A stretch of 64,000 bases of DNA from assembly GCF_030013905.1 (NCBI RefSeq), contig NZ_CP124862.1, positions 2,049,051 to 2,113,050 of the forward strand, read 5' to 3'. Shown piece after piece: positions 18,850 to 27,419 of the stretch. Positions within the stretch are counted from its first letter, which is position 1, and every line of letters starts with the position of its first letter. Source of the DNA: Petroclostridium sp. X23. GTDB taxonomy: Bacteria > Bacillota > Clostridia > SK-Y3. The position numbers were made by a program, and so were the translations under genes. The notes under the pieces are model-generated. The model made no database searches and was not told where the DNA came from. It saw only the letters and a program-made list of their open reading frames with translations.

Positions 18850-19212
18850 CTACATAGCCTTTGGTGGATCCTTTAATTCTGTAATCGGACGTTTTGCAAC
18901 AATCTCTAGCCCTTGCATTAACATTCGGTACTGTTCCTCTGATATTTCAATCGCCTCATCTGCAGATCTTGGCCAACTAAAGGCACCTGTATTAAGTCTC
19001 TTATACAGCAGCAAAAAGCCATCACCTTCCCATAAGACCGCTTTGATACGGTCACACCGTCTTCCACAGAATAAGAATAACGTGTTTGTGTCATAAGGAT
19101 CGAGATGAAATTGAAAGCGAATGATGGCGGCTAATCCCTCAATACCCCTGCGGAGATCGGTATACCCTGTTGCCAGATAAATTTTCTTGAATCCGTTTCC
19201 ATCATTTAACAT
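18850..19212 (-). CDS. tnpB: IS66 accessory protein TnpB (Orf2)
   Basis: The 120-residue protein shows the IS66 Orf2 signature: KKIYLATGYTDLRRGIEGL, LFLFCGRRCDRIKAVLWE and GFLLLYKRL. The start at 19212 overlaps the tnpA stop codon by 11 bases, which suits coupled translation. A longer frame that starts upstream runs over tnpA and is not the gene. TnpB is required for transposition of IS66-type elements; its exact job is unsettled. Confidence 0.93.
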   Translation of the reverse strand: MLNDGNGFKKIYLATGYTDLRRGIEGLAAIIRFQFHLDPYDTNTLFLFCGRRCDRIKAVLWEGDGFLLLYKRLNTGAFSWPRSADEAIEISEEQYRMLMQGLEIVAKRPITELKDPPKAM

Positions 19213-19588
19213 GAGCGATAGCTCCGATAAGAGTACTAATAAACTCAGTTGATGCAGTAGAAAGTAATTCAATCGATATATCATTTGTTCCATGTAGTAT
19301 TGCAACAGTGTCAGATGCCAGCGTTTTTTCGCTTGGGCATGAATGTACAGGTTTTGAGTTTGTTGGTACAGGCAATTCCACAAAGTGCGACTCATTATTC
19401 TGAGCATGGGCTAAACACGCCTCGCGCACACGTCGTAGCCTAAAATAGTATGCTGCTTTTGTTATACCATTCTGTTCGCACCAGGTATCAACTTTCATTC
19501 CAGCCGGTCGAGCCTGACAATCTTTAATTTGCTCCGACCATTTTTGTATACGAATCTGCTCTGCCACTAAACTTGTTTGAGTCTTCAT
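19202..19588 (-). CDS. tnpA: IS66 accessory protein TnpA (Orf1)
   Basis: The 128-residue protein has an HTH-like N-terminal part containing IKDCQARPAGMKVDTWCEQN and NGITKAAYYFRLRRVR, as in IS66 Orf1 proteins. It is the first gene of the element, about 120 bases inside the terminal repeat. The fold suggests binding to transposon DNA. Confidence 0.9.
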   Translation of the reverse strand: MKTQTSLVAEQIRIQKWSEQIKDCQARPAGMKVDTWCEQNGITKAAYYFRLRRVREACLAHAQNNESHFVELPVPTNSKPVHSCPSEKTLASDTVAILHGTNDISIELLSTASTEFISTLIGAIAHVK

Positions 19589-19708
19589 ATGTTCTCCTTC
19601 CCTAGAGTCAAAAAAGTTTAGTACTAAACTTTTTTGACTGAATAGTTCATGAGAGCATTATCTCAAATATAATACTTAAAGAAAAGGTACTTACTATGAA
19701 GCGTTTAC

Positions 19709-19846
19709 GGTTAAACAATTAGGGAGCAGGTTAGCTTTGTTTATTGCCCTAATTTAAATACATTATATGTCCTGGTTAAACAGGTAATGATACCAATGCT
19801 ACACCTGCCACTACTCATTTAAATACATTATATGTCCTGGTTAAAC
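19709..19846 (-). CRISPR. Minimal type I-B CRISPR array, three repeats and two spacers before IS66 insertion
   Basis: Two identical 30-base repeats lie at 19752-19781 and 19817-19846, beginning ATTTAAATACATTATATGTC on the plus strand. Spacer 2 is 19782-19816 and spacer 1 is 19717-19751, both 35 bases. The third, degenerate repeat now lies partly at 19709-19716 and partly beyond IS66 at 16857-16883. Read on the minus strand the repeat starts GTTTAACC and ends ATTTAAAT, like clostridial type I-B repeats that end in GTAAAT. That matches the strand of the cas genes and tniQ. The leader would then lie on the cas5 side. A tiny array without cas1 or cas2 is typical of CASTs. Confidence 0.93.
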
Positions 19847-20049
19847 TAAGAGAGTTAGCAATACTCTTTACTTAGTCCTATAGAGAAATAGTGTAACCCT
19901 ATATTTGTGAAACTTTTTTCCAACCAAAGTGCTCTAAGTCCAAGTATTTATTGCATAGCTTTACACCATGGTATTTTCAAGTATCCACCTTCTTCTATTT
20001 GATAGCAAGCTGGAAAAACTGATTAATAATATTCTATTTGGCAAAATAT
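19847..20049 (-). promoter_or_regulatory. Probable CRISPR leader between cas5 and array
   Basis: About 200 bases without a coding frame lie between the cas5 stop codon and the first perfect repeat. Position and strand make it the candidate leader, but no clear promoter boxes could be fixed by eye. The array may also be read through from the cas operon. Confidence 0.4.
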
Positions 20050-20814
20050 TTAATAAAAAGCTATTGAACAATTCTTATAAGTATATACACTGTATAATTT
20101 TTGAAGATAGCAGACTTCTACGTTTGTATATATAAATTCCTGATATTCATAAGCATTATCCTCTTTTCTCAACCGTAATGGCAAATATTCTCGAAACACA
20201 TATGGTATACCTCCGTCATGCGTTTTCCCATCTTGATGTTTTATGTCATAATTAAATCTTGGAAACATTGAATAAATAAATTTTGCATCATGTACTTCGT
20301 CGAGCTCGACAATACTGCATTCTTTTATTATTGCTAAATGATTCTTTTTCCCAAGATAAGGAATATACTTACATTGCATGCACATGATATTTTTTACTAA
20401 TATATCAAAAACGATTCTATCTATTGATCCATCATCTAAAATAAATATTTTCCACGCAGGCTTTTCAAGCCATTGCTCTCGTATAACTAAAGTCCCTCCG
20501 TTCTCTTTACTTGCAAACCCTGTAGTATTACAAAAAACATGATTACTTTTTTGAAATACTCCATTGGTACATAAAGGAATTATCGAAACTTTTAAATCCT
20601 TGAGCTGCTGGTAGAATTCCGGATAGACATCATTTCTATTGCCCATTCTATACTTATACTGCTTATTATAACCTCCTAGCCCTATAATCGTCCCTAACAA
20701 TCCGAGCAATGCAATTTTGTGAATATGGTTATATGTAAAATTTATATATGAATTAACATCCGGTTTCCTAAAAAAAGCAGTTCTCCCGCTCAATTCAAAC
20801 ATAAGTGCTTTCAC
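20050..20814 (-). CDS. cas5: Cas5b subunit of type I-B Cascade
   Basis: Cas5 holds the 5' handle of the crRNA at the foot of Cascade. The 254-residue protein has the Cas5 N-terminus: MFELSGRTAFFRKPDVNSYINFTYNHIHKIALLGLLG pattern, with FELSG, AFFR and the later GLLGTIIG loop. The start is a GTG with AAGGAAG six bases upstream, and it overlaps the cas7 end by 20 bases. It is the last cas gene before the CRISPR array; no cas3, cas4, cas1 or cas2 follows. Confidence 0.88.
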   Translation of the reverse strand: MKALMFELSGRTAFFRKPDVNSYINFTYNHIHKIALLGLLGTIIGLGGYNKQYKYRMGNRNDVYPEFYQQLKDLKVSIIPLCTNGVFQKSNHVFCNTTGFASKENGGTLVIREQWLEKPAWKIFILDDGSIDRIVFDILVKNIMCMQCKYIPYLGKKNHLAIIKECSIVELDEVHDAKFIYSMFPRFNYDIKHQDGKTHDGGIPYVFREYLPLRLRKEDNAYEYQEFIYTNVEVCYLQKLYSVYTYKNCSIAFY

Positions 20815-21760
20815 GATATTCTTCCTTTGTAAATATGTTATATTTTTTTGCTTGAATAGATTCTTTAATCTCTGTTGTATAAGGATTATAGTAAATTTCT
20901 ACTTGCTCTATAGCACTTCTTATTTTATTTTGGTTTAAAAACGAAAGATTTGTTATATCAATACAGCACTTTTCTTCTCCTTTACTAAAAAGCACGAATT
21001 GCGCTAACTCAGGTAAGTAAGCATCTTCTCCGCATTTACATTCCACAAACAACGCAAATTCGTTTTCGCATCCTACCTTACTAACTGAATTATATACGGT
21101 AGCCGATATGCGTGATGCAGTCTTGAATTTTTCATATGCGTCCGTTGTATATCCTTCAAAACCTTCAATTAATCCTATATAATCTTCGTAATTTCCAGGG
21201 TTAACTACAAATGAATAGAAGTAATGCGCTTCATCCGTTAAAACTGTTGTTCCAAGTGTAGTAGCCTCCGCTTCATCAGACTTAGAATTTCTAAAAGGAC
21301 ACATAATATCTCCCACAATTATTTGACTATTTTTATATTTATTGATTCCTTGCATTATTTGTACTGACCCTGTTATAGAAATGTTCTGACCGGCCTCAGC
21401 GAAAGTCACTCCAAAATTCATTATATCAACTGTAGAAAATAAGTTTTTCAACACTGTTGTTGTTGACTGCCTCCGAGCATCCTCATTGAATAGCTCTGTA
21501 TACCTTTCAGAAAGACTCTTAGGGTGCAGTTTCTTTATTGAATTATTATCTTTCTCTTCAGTTTGTTTAAATGTCCTAATGGAAAAAACTTTATCTCCTT
21601 GATTTCTCCATAACTGTCTCATTGGGTATTTCACTGCTTTATCGCTTCCATATATTTCTCCATTTCCAAGTGTCTTCGGTCGGCCAGTAAAATCTGCATT
21701 CCAATTGGACATACTACTCTTTATGCCAATGATACCATATACTCTATTCCGCATCTTCAT
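20795..21760 (-). CDS. cas7: Cas7b backbone subunit of type I-B Cascade
   Basis: Cas7 copies coat the spacer part of the crRNA. The 321-residue protein resembles the DevR/Csh2 group: it starts RNRVYGIIGIKSSMSNWNAD, has a DIMNFGVTFAEAGQNISITG segment, and a late HYFYSFVVNP with a helical C-terminus. Size is normal for Cas7b. It overlaps cas8b by 17 and cas5 by 20 bases, so the genes are tightly coupled. The ribosome binding site is weak, consistent with coupling. Confidence 0.88.
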   Translation of the reverse strand: MKMRNRVYGIIGIKSSMSNWNADFTGRPKTLGNGEIYGSDKAVKYPMRQLWRNQGDKVFSIRTFKQTEEKDNNSIKKLHPKSLSERYTELFNEDARRQSTTTVLKNLFSTVDIMNFGVTFAEAGQNISITGSVQIMQGINKYKNSQIIVGDIMCPFRNSKSDEAEATTLGTTVLTDEAHYFYSFVVNPGNYEDYIGLIEGFEGYTTDAYEKFKTASRISATVYNSVSKVGCENEFALFVECKCGEDAYLPELAQFVLFSKGEEKCCIDITNLSFLNQNKIRSAIEQVEIYYNPYTTEIKESIQAKKYNIFTKEEYRESTYV

Positions 21761-22160
21761 ATACTATCGCTTCTTTCATCTTGTAATCTTTATATATTAA
21801 GTTTTTTGATAAAAAGCCGGCTAAGAATATATCTTCCATATGACTCAACTCTTCAGAAGCACTATATCCCATAATCATACTAAATGCCTGCTTAAATCTT
21901 TTATCTTTACTTGATATTGCATATTTATAACGATTTAAAATAGATACTAGTTCTCTATTAAGATTATTAATATTTTTTAAATTCATAAACTGCTCCAGCA
22001 TACGGTAGTCACTTTTGTCCGATTTGCTTTTAGATGAAATAAAGTAGAGGAGCTGACCGCATAAAAAAAAGTATTCTTCATCCGAGCTGCATTTTGCAAA
22101 GTCTTTAGTACTAATTTTATCACTTATGCTGTTATACAATTTTTCTATATTATCACCCAT
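21744..22160 (-). CDS. Possible Cas11b small subunit from internal start in cas8b
   Basis: An in-frame ATG at 22160 has AGGAG 11 bases upstream (22172-22176). Translation from it would give 138 residues starting MGDNIEKLYNSISDKIS and covering the helical C-terminal domain of Cas8b. Internal translation of Cas11 from cas8b is established for type I-B systems. The site here fits in place and size, but the spacing is slightly long, so this is inference. Confidence 0.5.
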   Translation of the reverse strand: MGDNIEKLYNSISDKISTKDFAKCSSDEEYFFLCGQLLYFISSKSKSDKSDYRMLEQFMNLKNINNLNRELVSILNRYKYAISSKDKRFKQAFSMIMGYSASEELSHMEDIFLAGFLSKNLIYKDYKMKEAIVYEDAE

Positions 22161-23492
22161 TGAATCTCTATCTCCTAAGCCAATGTATTGACTAATCGTT
22201 ATCATAAGATTATAAATCTGTTTTGCAGCAAACCGGTCATAGTCCAATATTTTTTGCTTTATAATCTCTTTACTAATAAATTTAAAAATAGATTGTATTA
22301 GATAGGGATTATTTTTTCTAAAAAAGCTATAAAAGGCATCCTTTGATAGTAGCAACAGTTCAAGTACTTTTTTGTTAATATTCCCCGTTTTAATATCGGA
22401 AAAATACGCCTTTCTCAGATTACCTTCAAAATATTCATTATCAATTTCTTTTTCTAAATCTTTTAAGGTATTAAGGTTGTATGTCACCGTTTGGTTATCA
22501 TCTTGTATAATATTTAAATAATCTTTTACTTTCAAATTAATAGTTTGCTTAAAATTTGGAAAATACTCATAATCGGTAATAATAACTTCATCATTCTTAA
22601 CCATTGTATTCAAATAATAATAGCTGCCGTTACTTATATCAGCAAATTTTAAGAGTGGCATACTAAAATCAAAATCCATTGGGATATATCCCACTCTATT
22701 TTTCTGAAATTTCAGCCAATCGAAAAATTTCTTATGGATTATTGCGTCATCAAACCGGATTTTATAAGGTGCTTTACATTTCATTGTTTTTAATTCAAGG
22801 TACGGCTTTTTAGAATTCATTGATATATTGTTATTAGAAACACCATAAATATCACCATCAATTTTTATATTATATTTGTTAGTATTGAATACTCTTGGAA
22901 TAAGATAACGATTATACTCCTGCTTGTATTTTTCCATATCTACATAAAAAAACAATTTAATATAACCTTCAAAGCTCTTCTCTATTGATTGAAGATCATT
23001 TATAATATTATCGAGATTTTTTAGTAGATATTCTCTAAATCTATTTAAGATGATAGTATCAACATCAACCGGTATTTGACTTAATAGCTCATCTACTAAT
23101 TTCCCTTTAACACCCTGCTTATTACTTTCTAAGATATTAAAGTAGTTATCGACGATCTCTTTAATTTCTAGTCGTGTTAATGCCTTTTTCTTAACTGTCC
23201 CGAAAACTGTATCTTTCTTAATAAATAGCGAAAAATAATTATTACTATGAATCTTTTTATTTTTGTCTACAGCTTTCTGCGTACTTATTAAACTACTATA
23301 ATAGTCGGCCCGCTTAAACCAATCCAATAATTCCGAGGGTTCTGCCATTGAATCAATGATTAATCGTTCCTGAGAATAATCTTGATTAATTCTAATGTAT
23401 ATACCTCTTTTAAATCTGTATACATTTAGAATAATACTATCCCCATGGTTTTTATAGGCGTTTTCAAAAATGCAAATAAGATCATATAGCAA
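21744..23492 (-). CDS. cas8b: Cas8b large subunit of type I-B Cascade
   Basis: Cas8b reads the PAM and completes Cascade. The 582-residue protein is of the Csh1/TM1802 type. The clearest segment is C-terminal: CSSDEEYFFLCGQLLYFI, then SKSDKSDYRMLEQFMN, LNRYKYAI and SMIMGYSASEELSHMEDIFLAGFL. The start is a TTG with GGAGAGG nine bases upstream, because a TGA codon lies just before it in frame. It sits 21 bases after cas6. An internal start at 22160 may give a separate Cas11 subunit. The usual Csh1 zinc cysteines were not obvious. CAST Cas8 proteins need not recruit Cas3, which is absent here. Confidence 0.85.
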   Translation of the reverse strand: MLYDLICIFENAYKNHGDSIILNVYRFKRGIYIRINQDYSQERLIIDSMAEPSELLDWFKRADYYSSLISTQKAVDKNKKIHSNNYFSLFIKKDTVFGTVKKKALTRLEIKEIVDNYFNILESNKQGVKGKLVDELLSQIPVDVDTIILNRFREYLLKNLDNIINDLQSIEKSFEGYIKLFFYVDMEKYKQEYNRYLIPRVFNTNKYNIKIDGDIYGVSNNNISMNSKKPYLELKTMKCKAPYKIRFDDAIIHKKFFDWLKFQKNRVGYIPMDFDFSMPLLKFADISNGSYYYLNTMVKNDEVIITDYEYFPNFKQTINLKVKDYLNIIQDDNQTVTYNLNTLKDLEKEIDNEYFEGNLRKAYFSDIKTGNINKKVLELLLLSKDAFYSFFRKNNPYLIQSIFKFISKEIIKQKILDYDRFAAKQIYNLMITISQYIGLGDRDSMGDNIEKLYNSISDKISTKDFAKCSSDEEYFFLCGQLLYFISSKSKSDKSDYRMLEQFMNLKNINNLNRELVSILNRYKYAISSKDKRFKQAFSMIMGYSASEELSHMEDIFLAGFLSKNLIYKDYKMKEAIVYEDAE

Positions 23493-23513
23493 AAATCATA
23501 ACCCCTCTCCGAT

Positions 23514-24209
23514 TTATGCGTATATTGGAAGGCAAAAGCCCATCCCATTACTCGAGTTTTTTTCCAGGATTCCTGCTGCTAGCGCAATAAAAGCTAATTT
23601 TTGAGATACCGCATCGTTATTAATAATTAAGTGAAATTTATTTCCTATCAGGGTCATATCCTTATACTTTAAAGCTATAGGCGTATGATTATCAAATTCT
23701 ATATACTTAATGAAATTATTATTTATAATGAGATCTTCTCCATAATAGCTTTTATATTTCTTTAAAAGATTCAATTGTATTTGCTCAATCAATTTTAATA
23801 CATCATGTCGTTGTCTCCAATAGTTTCCATCTATCGTTGCTATGGCCGGCGTTATTGTACGTAGACCAATAATGTGTCGTTGGTGAATATCTCTTTGCTG
23901 AACCGAAAGGATCTTTATGCAATCATCAGTAACCACTGGAAGTATCTTCTCAATCTTAGCAAGAAATTCTTTACTTAAACTTCGTATCCTAAAAACATAT
24001 GTTTTACCAGCTTTATATATTTTTCCTGATTCAATCGGATATAAAGAATTATAGACATAGAATTTATAACAATTTACTTTATGCCAGTCTTTTAAATCCT
24101 CATCATATAGCAATGCCTTATTTATAAATTGCCCAATCTTTCTGTTTGTCTCATCATATGGTAAATCTTTTACTAAATATACTGTATTAATTAATTCATA
24201 ATATTTCAT
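23514..24209 (-). CDS. cas6: Cas6 pre-crRNA endonuclease
   Basis: Cas6 cuts the CRISPR transcript within each repeat. The 231-residue protein has paired ferredoxin-like halves and ends with the glycine-rich loop AAGILEKNSSNGMGFCLPI, the family hallmark. His residues near DIHQRHIIGLR could be catalytic, but this cannot be settled by eye. The start at 24209 is chosen over a GTG 12 bases earlier because GGGTGA lies eight bases upstream. It leads the cas operon, about 360 bases inside the transposon's right end. Confidence 0.87.
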   Translation of the reverse strand: MKYYELINTVYLVKDLPYDETNRKIGQFINKALLYDEDLKDWHKVNCYKFYVYNSLYPIESGKIYKAGKTYVFRIRSLSKEFLAKIEKILPVVTDDCIKILSVQQRDIHQRHIIGLRTITPAIATIDGNYWRQRHDVLKLIEQIQLNLLKKYKSYYGEDLIINNNFIKYIEFDNHTPIALKYKDMTLIGNKFHLIINNDAVSQKLAFIALAAGILEKNSSNGMGFCLPIYA

Positions 24210-24221
24210 ACTACATCTCAC

Positions 24222-24480
24222 CCTTCTTCCTTCTCTTTATATACAACTAATTTAGTATAATTATCAATTAAATTTAAATTTTTCTAATTTTTTTACTTAT
24301 TATGATTGAGTAAAATACTTTTTATTCATGGAAATATTACCCAAACAAAAAGCAAAAAATAAAGGCTCTGAAGGATAAACTCATTCAAAGCCTAAATTTA
24401 ATATTCTGAGATTATATAATCATTAACACACAAAGATTTTTGTGATGAATATATTTTATAAACATAAAACTACATATGTT
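24222..24480. other. Region between cas6 and the right-end repeats
   Basis: AT-rich noncoding sequence that must hold the cas operon promoter. A weak imperfect hairpin (GGCT...AGCC) lies at 24364-24394. No gene is supported; the plus-strand frames that start here run into nrdJ as shadows. Confidence 0.4.
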
Positions 24481-24484
24481 AATC

Positions 24485-24570
24485 AGTTTCCAACTCTATT
24501 TTTTATTTTGTCTCTTTTAGTTTCCAACTTTATTCTTGAGTTTCCAACTCTATTCTTTGAATCCAACACA
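24485..24570. repeat. Transposon right end with three TnsB-type binding sites
   Basis: The motif AGTTTCCAACT(C/T)TATT occurs at 24485-24500, 24519-24534 and 24539-24554, all in one orientation. Read inward from nrdJ, the end begins TGTGTTGGATTC and then reaches the first site. Tn7-like ends start TGT and carry several such sites. The exact last base is either 24570 or 24568. The neighbouring five bases, ATATG or CAATA, would be the target duplication; the partner copy is outside the window. Confidence 0.85.
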
Positions 24571-24583
24571 ATATGTTCAGTTC

Positions 24584-26893
24584 TTACCCACATTTGGAAT
24601 ATCCGCAATTCCTGCAAATCACGCATCCGCCCTCATGCTCCACTATCTTTCCACAGTCAGGACAATATTTACCAACGGCAACGGACTGATGTTCAGGGTT
24701 ACTGCAGGAATCACTCACAGTGCATACCGCATCGCCGGACACACTGCCTGTCTTTTTCTTTTCTTCTGTGGTCAGTTGTACTTCCTTATTGGCATTGCCG
24801 TTTTGCAGCTTGACGACTTTTTCGATCACCCTTGCGATCGCATCGGGGCATGATGTTACTTTCAATTCACGCTGTCTAATGGTAGACGGGCATCGTATCC
24901 CTTTTAACTGTTCTACGATCGCTTTGACTTCCATCCCCGACCTTAGCGCTATGGATACCAATCTACTGGTTGCTTCGGACTGCGACGGACATCCTCCCGC
25001 TCTGCCGGTATTGGTAAACACTTCGCAAATCCCTTGCTGGTCATAGTTTACTGTGATATATAGGTTACCGCATCCGATTCCTACCTTTTCAGTAAAGCCG
25101 GTAGTAATCTCCGGTCTAGGTCTAGGCATGATATGATATTCACCATCCTGCTTTTCTTCCTGCTCATTGTCCTCTTTCCCTTTTACCTTACCGATATTAA
25201 GCACCTGAAGGTCACGGCTCCCGTCACGATAGATGGTAACCCCTTTACATCCAGTCTTATATGCCAGTTCGAATACTTGCGCCACTTCTTCCCGGGTCGC
25301 CTCATTTTTAAAATTAACCGTTTTTGATACGGCATTATCGGTATATTTCTGGAATGCTGCCTGCATCTTAATATGCCATTCCGGGGAGATCTCGTGAGCA
25401 GTAACAAATACTTCCTTTACCCGCTGGGGAATTTGGATAAATCCCTCAATATGCCCCGCTTGGGCAATCTCTTTCATAAGCTCTTCCGAGTAGAAACCTT
25501 CATCAACAGCTACTTGATTAAAGATGGGGTTTACCTCTACCAATTCATCGTTATCCATTACGTTTCTGATATATGATAATGCAAATACAGGCTCAACACC
25601 ACTGGATACCCCCGCGATAATGCTAAGTGTTCCGGTTGGCGCAATGGTAGTCACCGTCGCATTTCTTACCTTAACCCCTAAAGCCTTATAAATACTTTTT
25701 TCAAATAGTGGGAATGTTCCTCTCTGTTCTGCTAGATGCATACTTGCAGTTCTACCTTCTTCACTGATAAAATGCATGATTTTTTCCGCAAGCTGTACAC
25801 CGCTAGAAGAATTATACGGTATACCCAGCTTGAACAGTAAATCAGCAAATCCCATAACCCCTAGTCCGATTTTTCTTGTGGACTTGGTTACCTCATCAAT
25901 CTTTTGTAGAGGGTATTGATTTACATTTATCACATTATCAAGAAAATGGACTGCCTTTTGAACCGTACCCGCTAATTTTTCATAATCTATCTCTACTTTA
26001 CCTTCATTCATTTTTACCATCAATGCAAGATTGATTGATCCTAGATTGCAGGATTCATAAGGCAGCAGCGGCTGTTCCCCACAGGGATTAGTACTTTCAA
26101 TCTCGCCTACTTCAGGCACCACATTATCCTTATTTAGGCGGTCTAAGAAAATAATACCCGGTTCACCGTTCTGCCATGCGGAGTCTACTATTTTCTTAAA
26201 CACTTCCCGCGCATTCAGCTTACCTGCCGGTTTTTTTGAATGTGGATCAATTAGATCATAAGCGCTGTCACTTTCTACAGCCTGCATGAATTTTTCTGTT
26301 ATCCCAACACTTATATTAAAATTATTGATTTCCGTATTTTCCTGCTTACAGGTGATAAATTCTATAATATCCGGATGGTCTACTCTTAGAATGCCCATAT
26401 TGGCTCCTCTGCGGGTGCCTCCTTGCTTAACCGCTTCGGTTGCCGCATTGAACACCTTCATAAAGCTTATAGGACCACTGGCTACACCACCTGTAGAGTT
26501 AACCGTAGAACCCTTAGGCCTTAAACGGGAAAAACTGAACCCCGTGCCACCACCGCTCTTATGTATCATTGCAGCCTGCTTAATGGCTTCAAATATTCCT
26601 TCCATACTGTCCTCTATAGGAAGCACAAAACATGCGCTAAGCTGCCCCAATGGCCTTCCGGCATTCATCAACGTAGGGGAGTTCGGAAGAAATTCCAGAT
26701 TAGACATCATCTCATAAAACTCTTGCTCAGTTTTTTTCACATCGGCGTTCTCATCATAAAATTTATCTGCCTGCGCTATAGCGCTCGCTACTCTTCTAAA
26801 CATTTTATCCGGTGTCTCTAATAACTTGCCATTCTCATCCTTAGCTAAATACCTTTTCTCCAATACCTTGACAGCATTTTCAGTTAGACCCAC
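24584..26893 (-). CDS. nrdJ: Vitamin B12-dependent ribonucleotide reductase (class II)
   Basis: NrdJ makes deoxyribonucleotides with adenosylcobalamin. Motifs include the finger-loop region [39 protein letters not shown] (catalytic N-C-E), and [25 protein letters not shown]-type domain follows ([16 protein letters not shown]), and a C-terminal zinc ribbon CPDCG...[10 protein letters not shown] closes the protein. About 769 residues is normal for the family. GTG at 26893 has AGGAG eight bases upstream; an ATG at 26962 lacks a site. No cobalamin riboswitch was seen upstream. The Tn7-like element ends 13-15 bp after its stop codon, so the 3' end of this gene is the probable TnsD target. Confidence 0.93.
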   Translation of the reverse strand: MGLTENAVKVLEKRYLAKDENGKLLETPDKMFRRVASAIAQADKFYDENADVKKTEQEFYEMMSNLEFLPNSPTLMNAGRPLGQLSACFVLPIEDSMEGIFEAIKQAAMIHKSGGGTGFSFSRLRPKGSTVNSTGGVASGPISFMKVFNAATEAVKQGGTRRGANMGILRVDHPDIIEFITCKQENTEINNFNISVGITEKFMQAVESDSAYDLIDPHSKKPAGKLNAREVFKKIVDSAWQNGEPGIIFLDRLNKDNVVPEVGEIESTNPCGEQPLLPYESCNLGSINLALMVKMNEGKVEIDYEKLAGTVQKAVHFLDNVINVNQYPLQKIDEVTKSTRKIGLGVMGFADLLFKLGIPYNSSSGVQLAEKIMHFISEEGRTASMHLAEQRGTFPLFEKSIYKALGVKVRNATVTTIAPTGTLSIIAGVSSGVEPVFALSYIRNVMDNDELVEVNPIFNQVAVDEGFYSEELMKEIAQAGHIEGFIQIPQRVKEVFVTAHEISPEWHIKMQAAFQKYTDNAVSKTVNFKNEATREEVAQVFELAYKTGCKGVTIYRDGSRDLQVLNIGKVKGKEDNEQEEKQDGEYHIMPRPRPEITTGFTEKVGIGCGNLYITVNYDQQGICEVFTNTGRAGGCPSQSEATSRLVSIALRSGMEVKAIVEQLKGIRCPSTIRQRELKVTSCPDAIARVIEKVVKLQNGNANKEVQLTTEEKKKTGSVSGDAVCTVSDSCSNPEHQSVAVGKYCPDCGKIVEHEGGCVICRNCGYSKCG

Positions 26894-27022
26894 TTCCATC
26901 ACTCCTGTTGCTATATTTTGTATGTGTTTTAATTCAGTTACGCTATATATTGTATCACACATGAAATAACTGTCAATATAATTAGAAATATTTTCTATAG
27001 GTATTTGGGCCTAGATGAGTTT

Positions 27023-27397
27023 CGGTTCACAGTTCACAGTTCACGGTTCACAGAAACCTTTATTGAAAAATGATTCTTTTCATCCATGTATAAATCTGTT
27101 ATACTACATATAAACTTTATAAATCTATACGAATAACATAAGTTCTTATACTAGAGCAAAATATATAGATAACGAACTTTAGGCTTGTAATTTACCAAAT
27201 TGTATATCACGCTAATAGTTAAGATTCTGTACAGGTGGACAGGATCGTCCACTCCTACGATAATACGACAGATATACTGAAACAAGAATTAATATATTGG
27301 TTAATAATAACTTTAAAGTTTTTTATCTATATTTGCAGATACCGCTTCTATATCTGTGAACTGTGAACTGTAAACTATTAAACCGTGACCTGTGAAC
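27023..27397. repeat. GTTCACAG repeat clusters facing each other
   Basis: 27023-27053 holds CGGTTCACAG-type units repeated about four times, and 27354-27397 holds the inverted form (CTGTGAACTGTGAACTG and variants). The roughly 300 bases between them show no gene. The same unit recurs at 55371-55417, so it is a dispersed family in this genome. Confidence 0.7.
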
Positions 27398-27419
27398 TAA
27401 TTTACTAAAGGATGATAAG

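Larger units (their letters stand above)
16884..19708 (-). mobile_element. IS66-family insertion sequence, complete, inside the CRISPR array
   Basis: The 2,825-base element carries tnpA, tnpB and tnpC in IS66 order. The terminal inverted repeats start GTAAACGCT and continue with a shared GTACC about 19 bases in. Both sides are flanked by the 8-base duplication GGTTAAAC (16876-16883 and 19709-19716), the duplication length usual for IS66. The intact frames and exact duplication suggest a recent insertion. Removing it restores a repeat followed by a 35-base spacer. Confidence 0.95.
1..24570. mobile_element. Tn7-like type I-B CRISPR-associated transposon, left end outside window
   Basis: The right boundary is set by three AGTTTCCAACT repeats and a terminus reading TGTGTTGG (inward) just beyond the nrdJ stop codon. 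The element holds a full Tn7 core (tnsA, tnsB, tnsC, tnsD), a second TniQ protein, a minimal CRISPR array and the Cascade genes cas6, cas8b, cas7 and cas5 without any nuclease or adaptation gene. Defence-type cargo (SIR2-HerA-KTSC, NACHT ATPase), a group II intron and an IS66 copy lie inside. No matching left-end repeats were found between position 1 and tnsD, so the other end is inferred to lie left of the window. That inference depends on the cargo being part of the same element. Confidence 0.85.

Noticed and set aside
19717..19816. Self-targeting by the two spacers within this window
   Set aside because: Neither spacer matches nrdJ or other window sequence by eye; a genome-wide search is needed before any homing claim.
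24442..24853. Plus-strand frames over the transposon end and the nrdJ 3' end
   Set aside because: They lack ribosome binding sites, run antisense through the conserved nrdJ coding sequence and match no family; they are shadows.
26894..27419. Cobalamin riboswitch ahead of B12-dependent nrdJ
   Set aside because: Expected from the gene's cofactor, but no B12-box-like GCCACTG or typical fold was seen on either strand.
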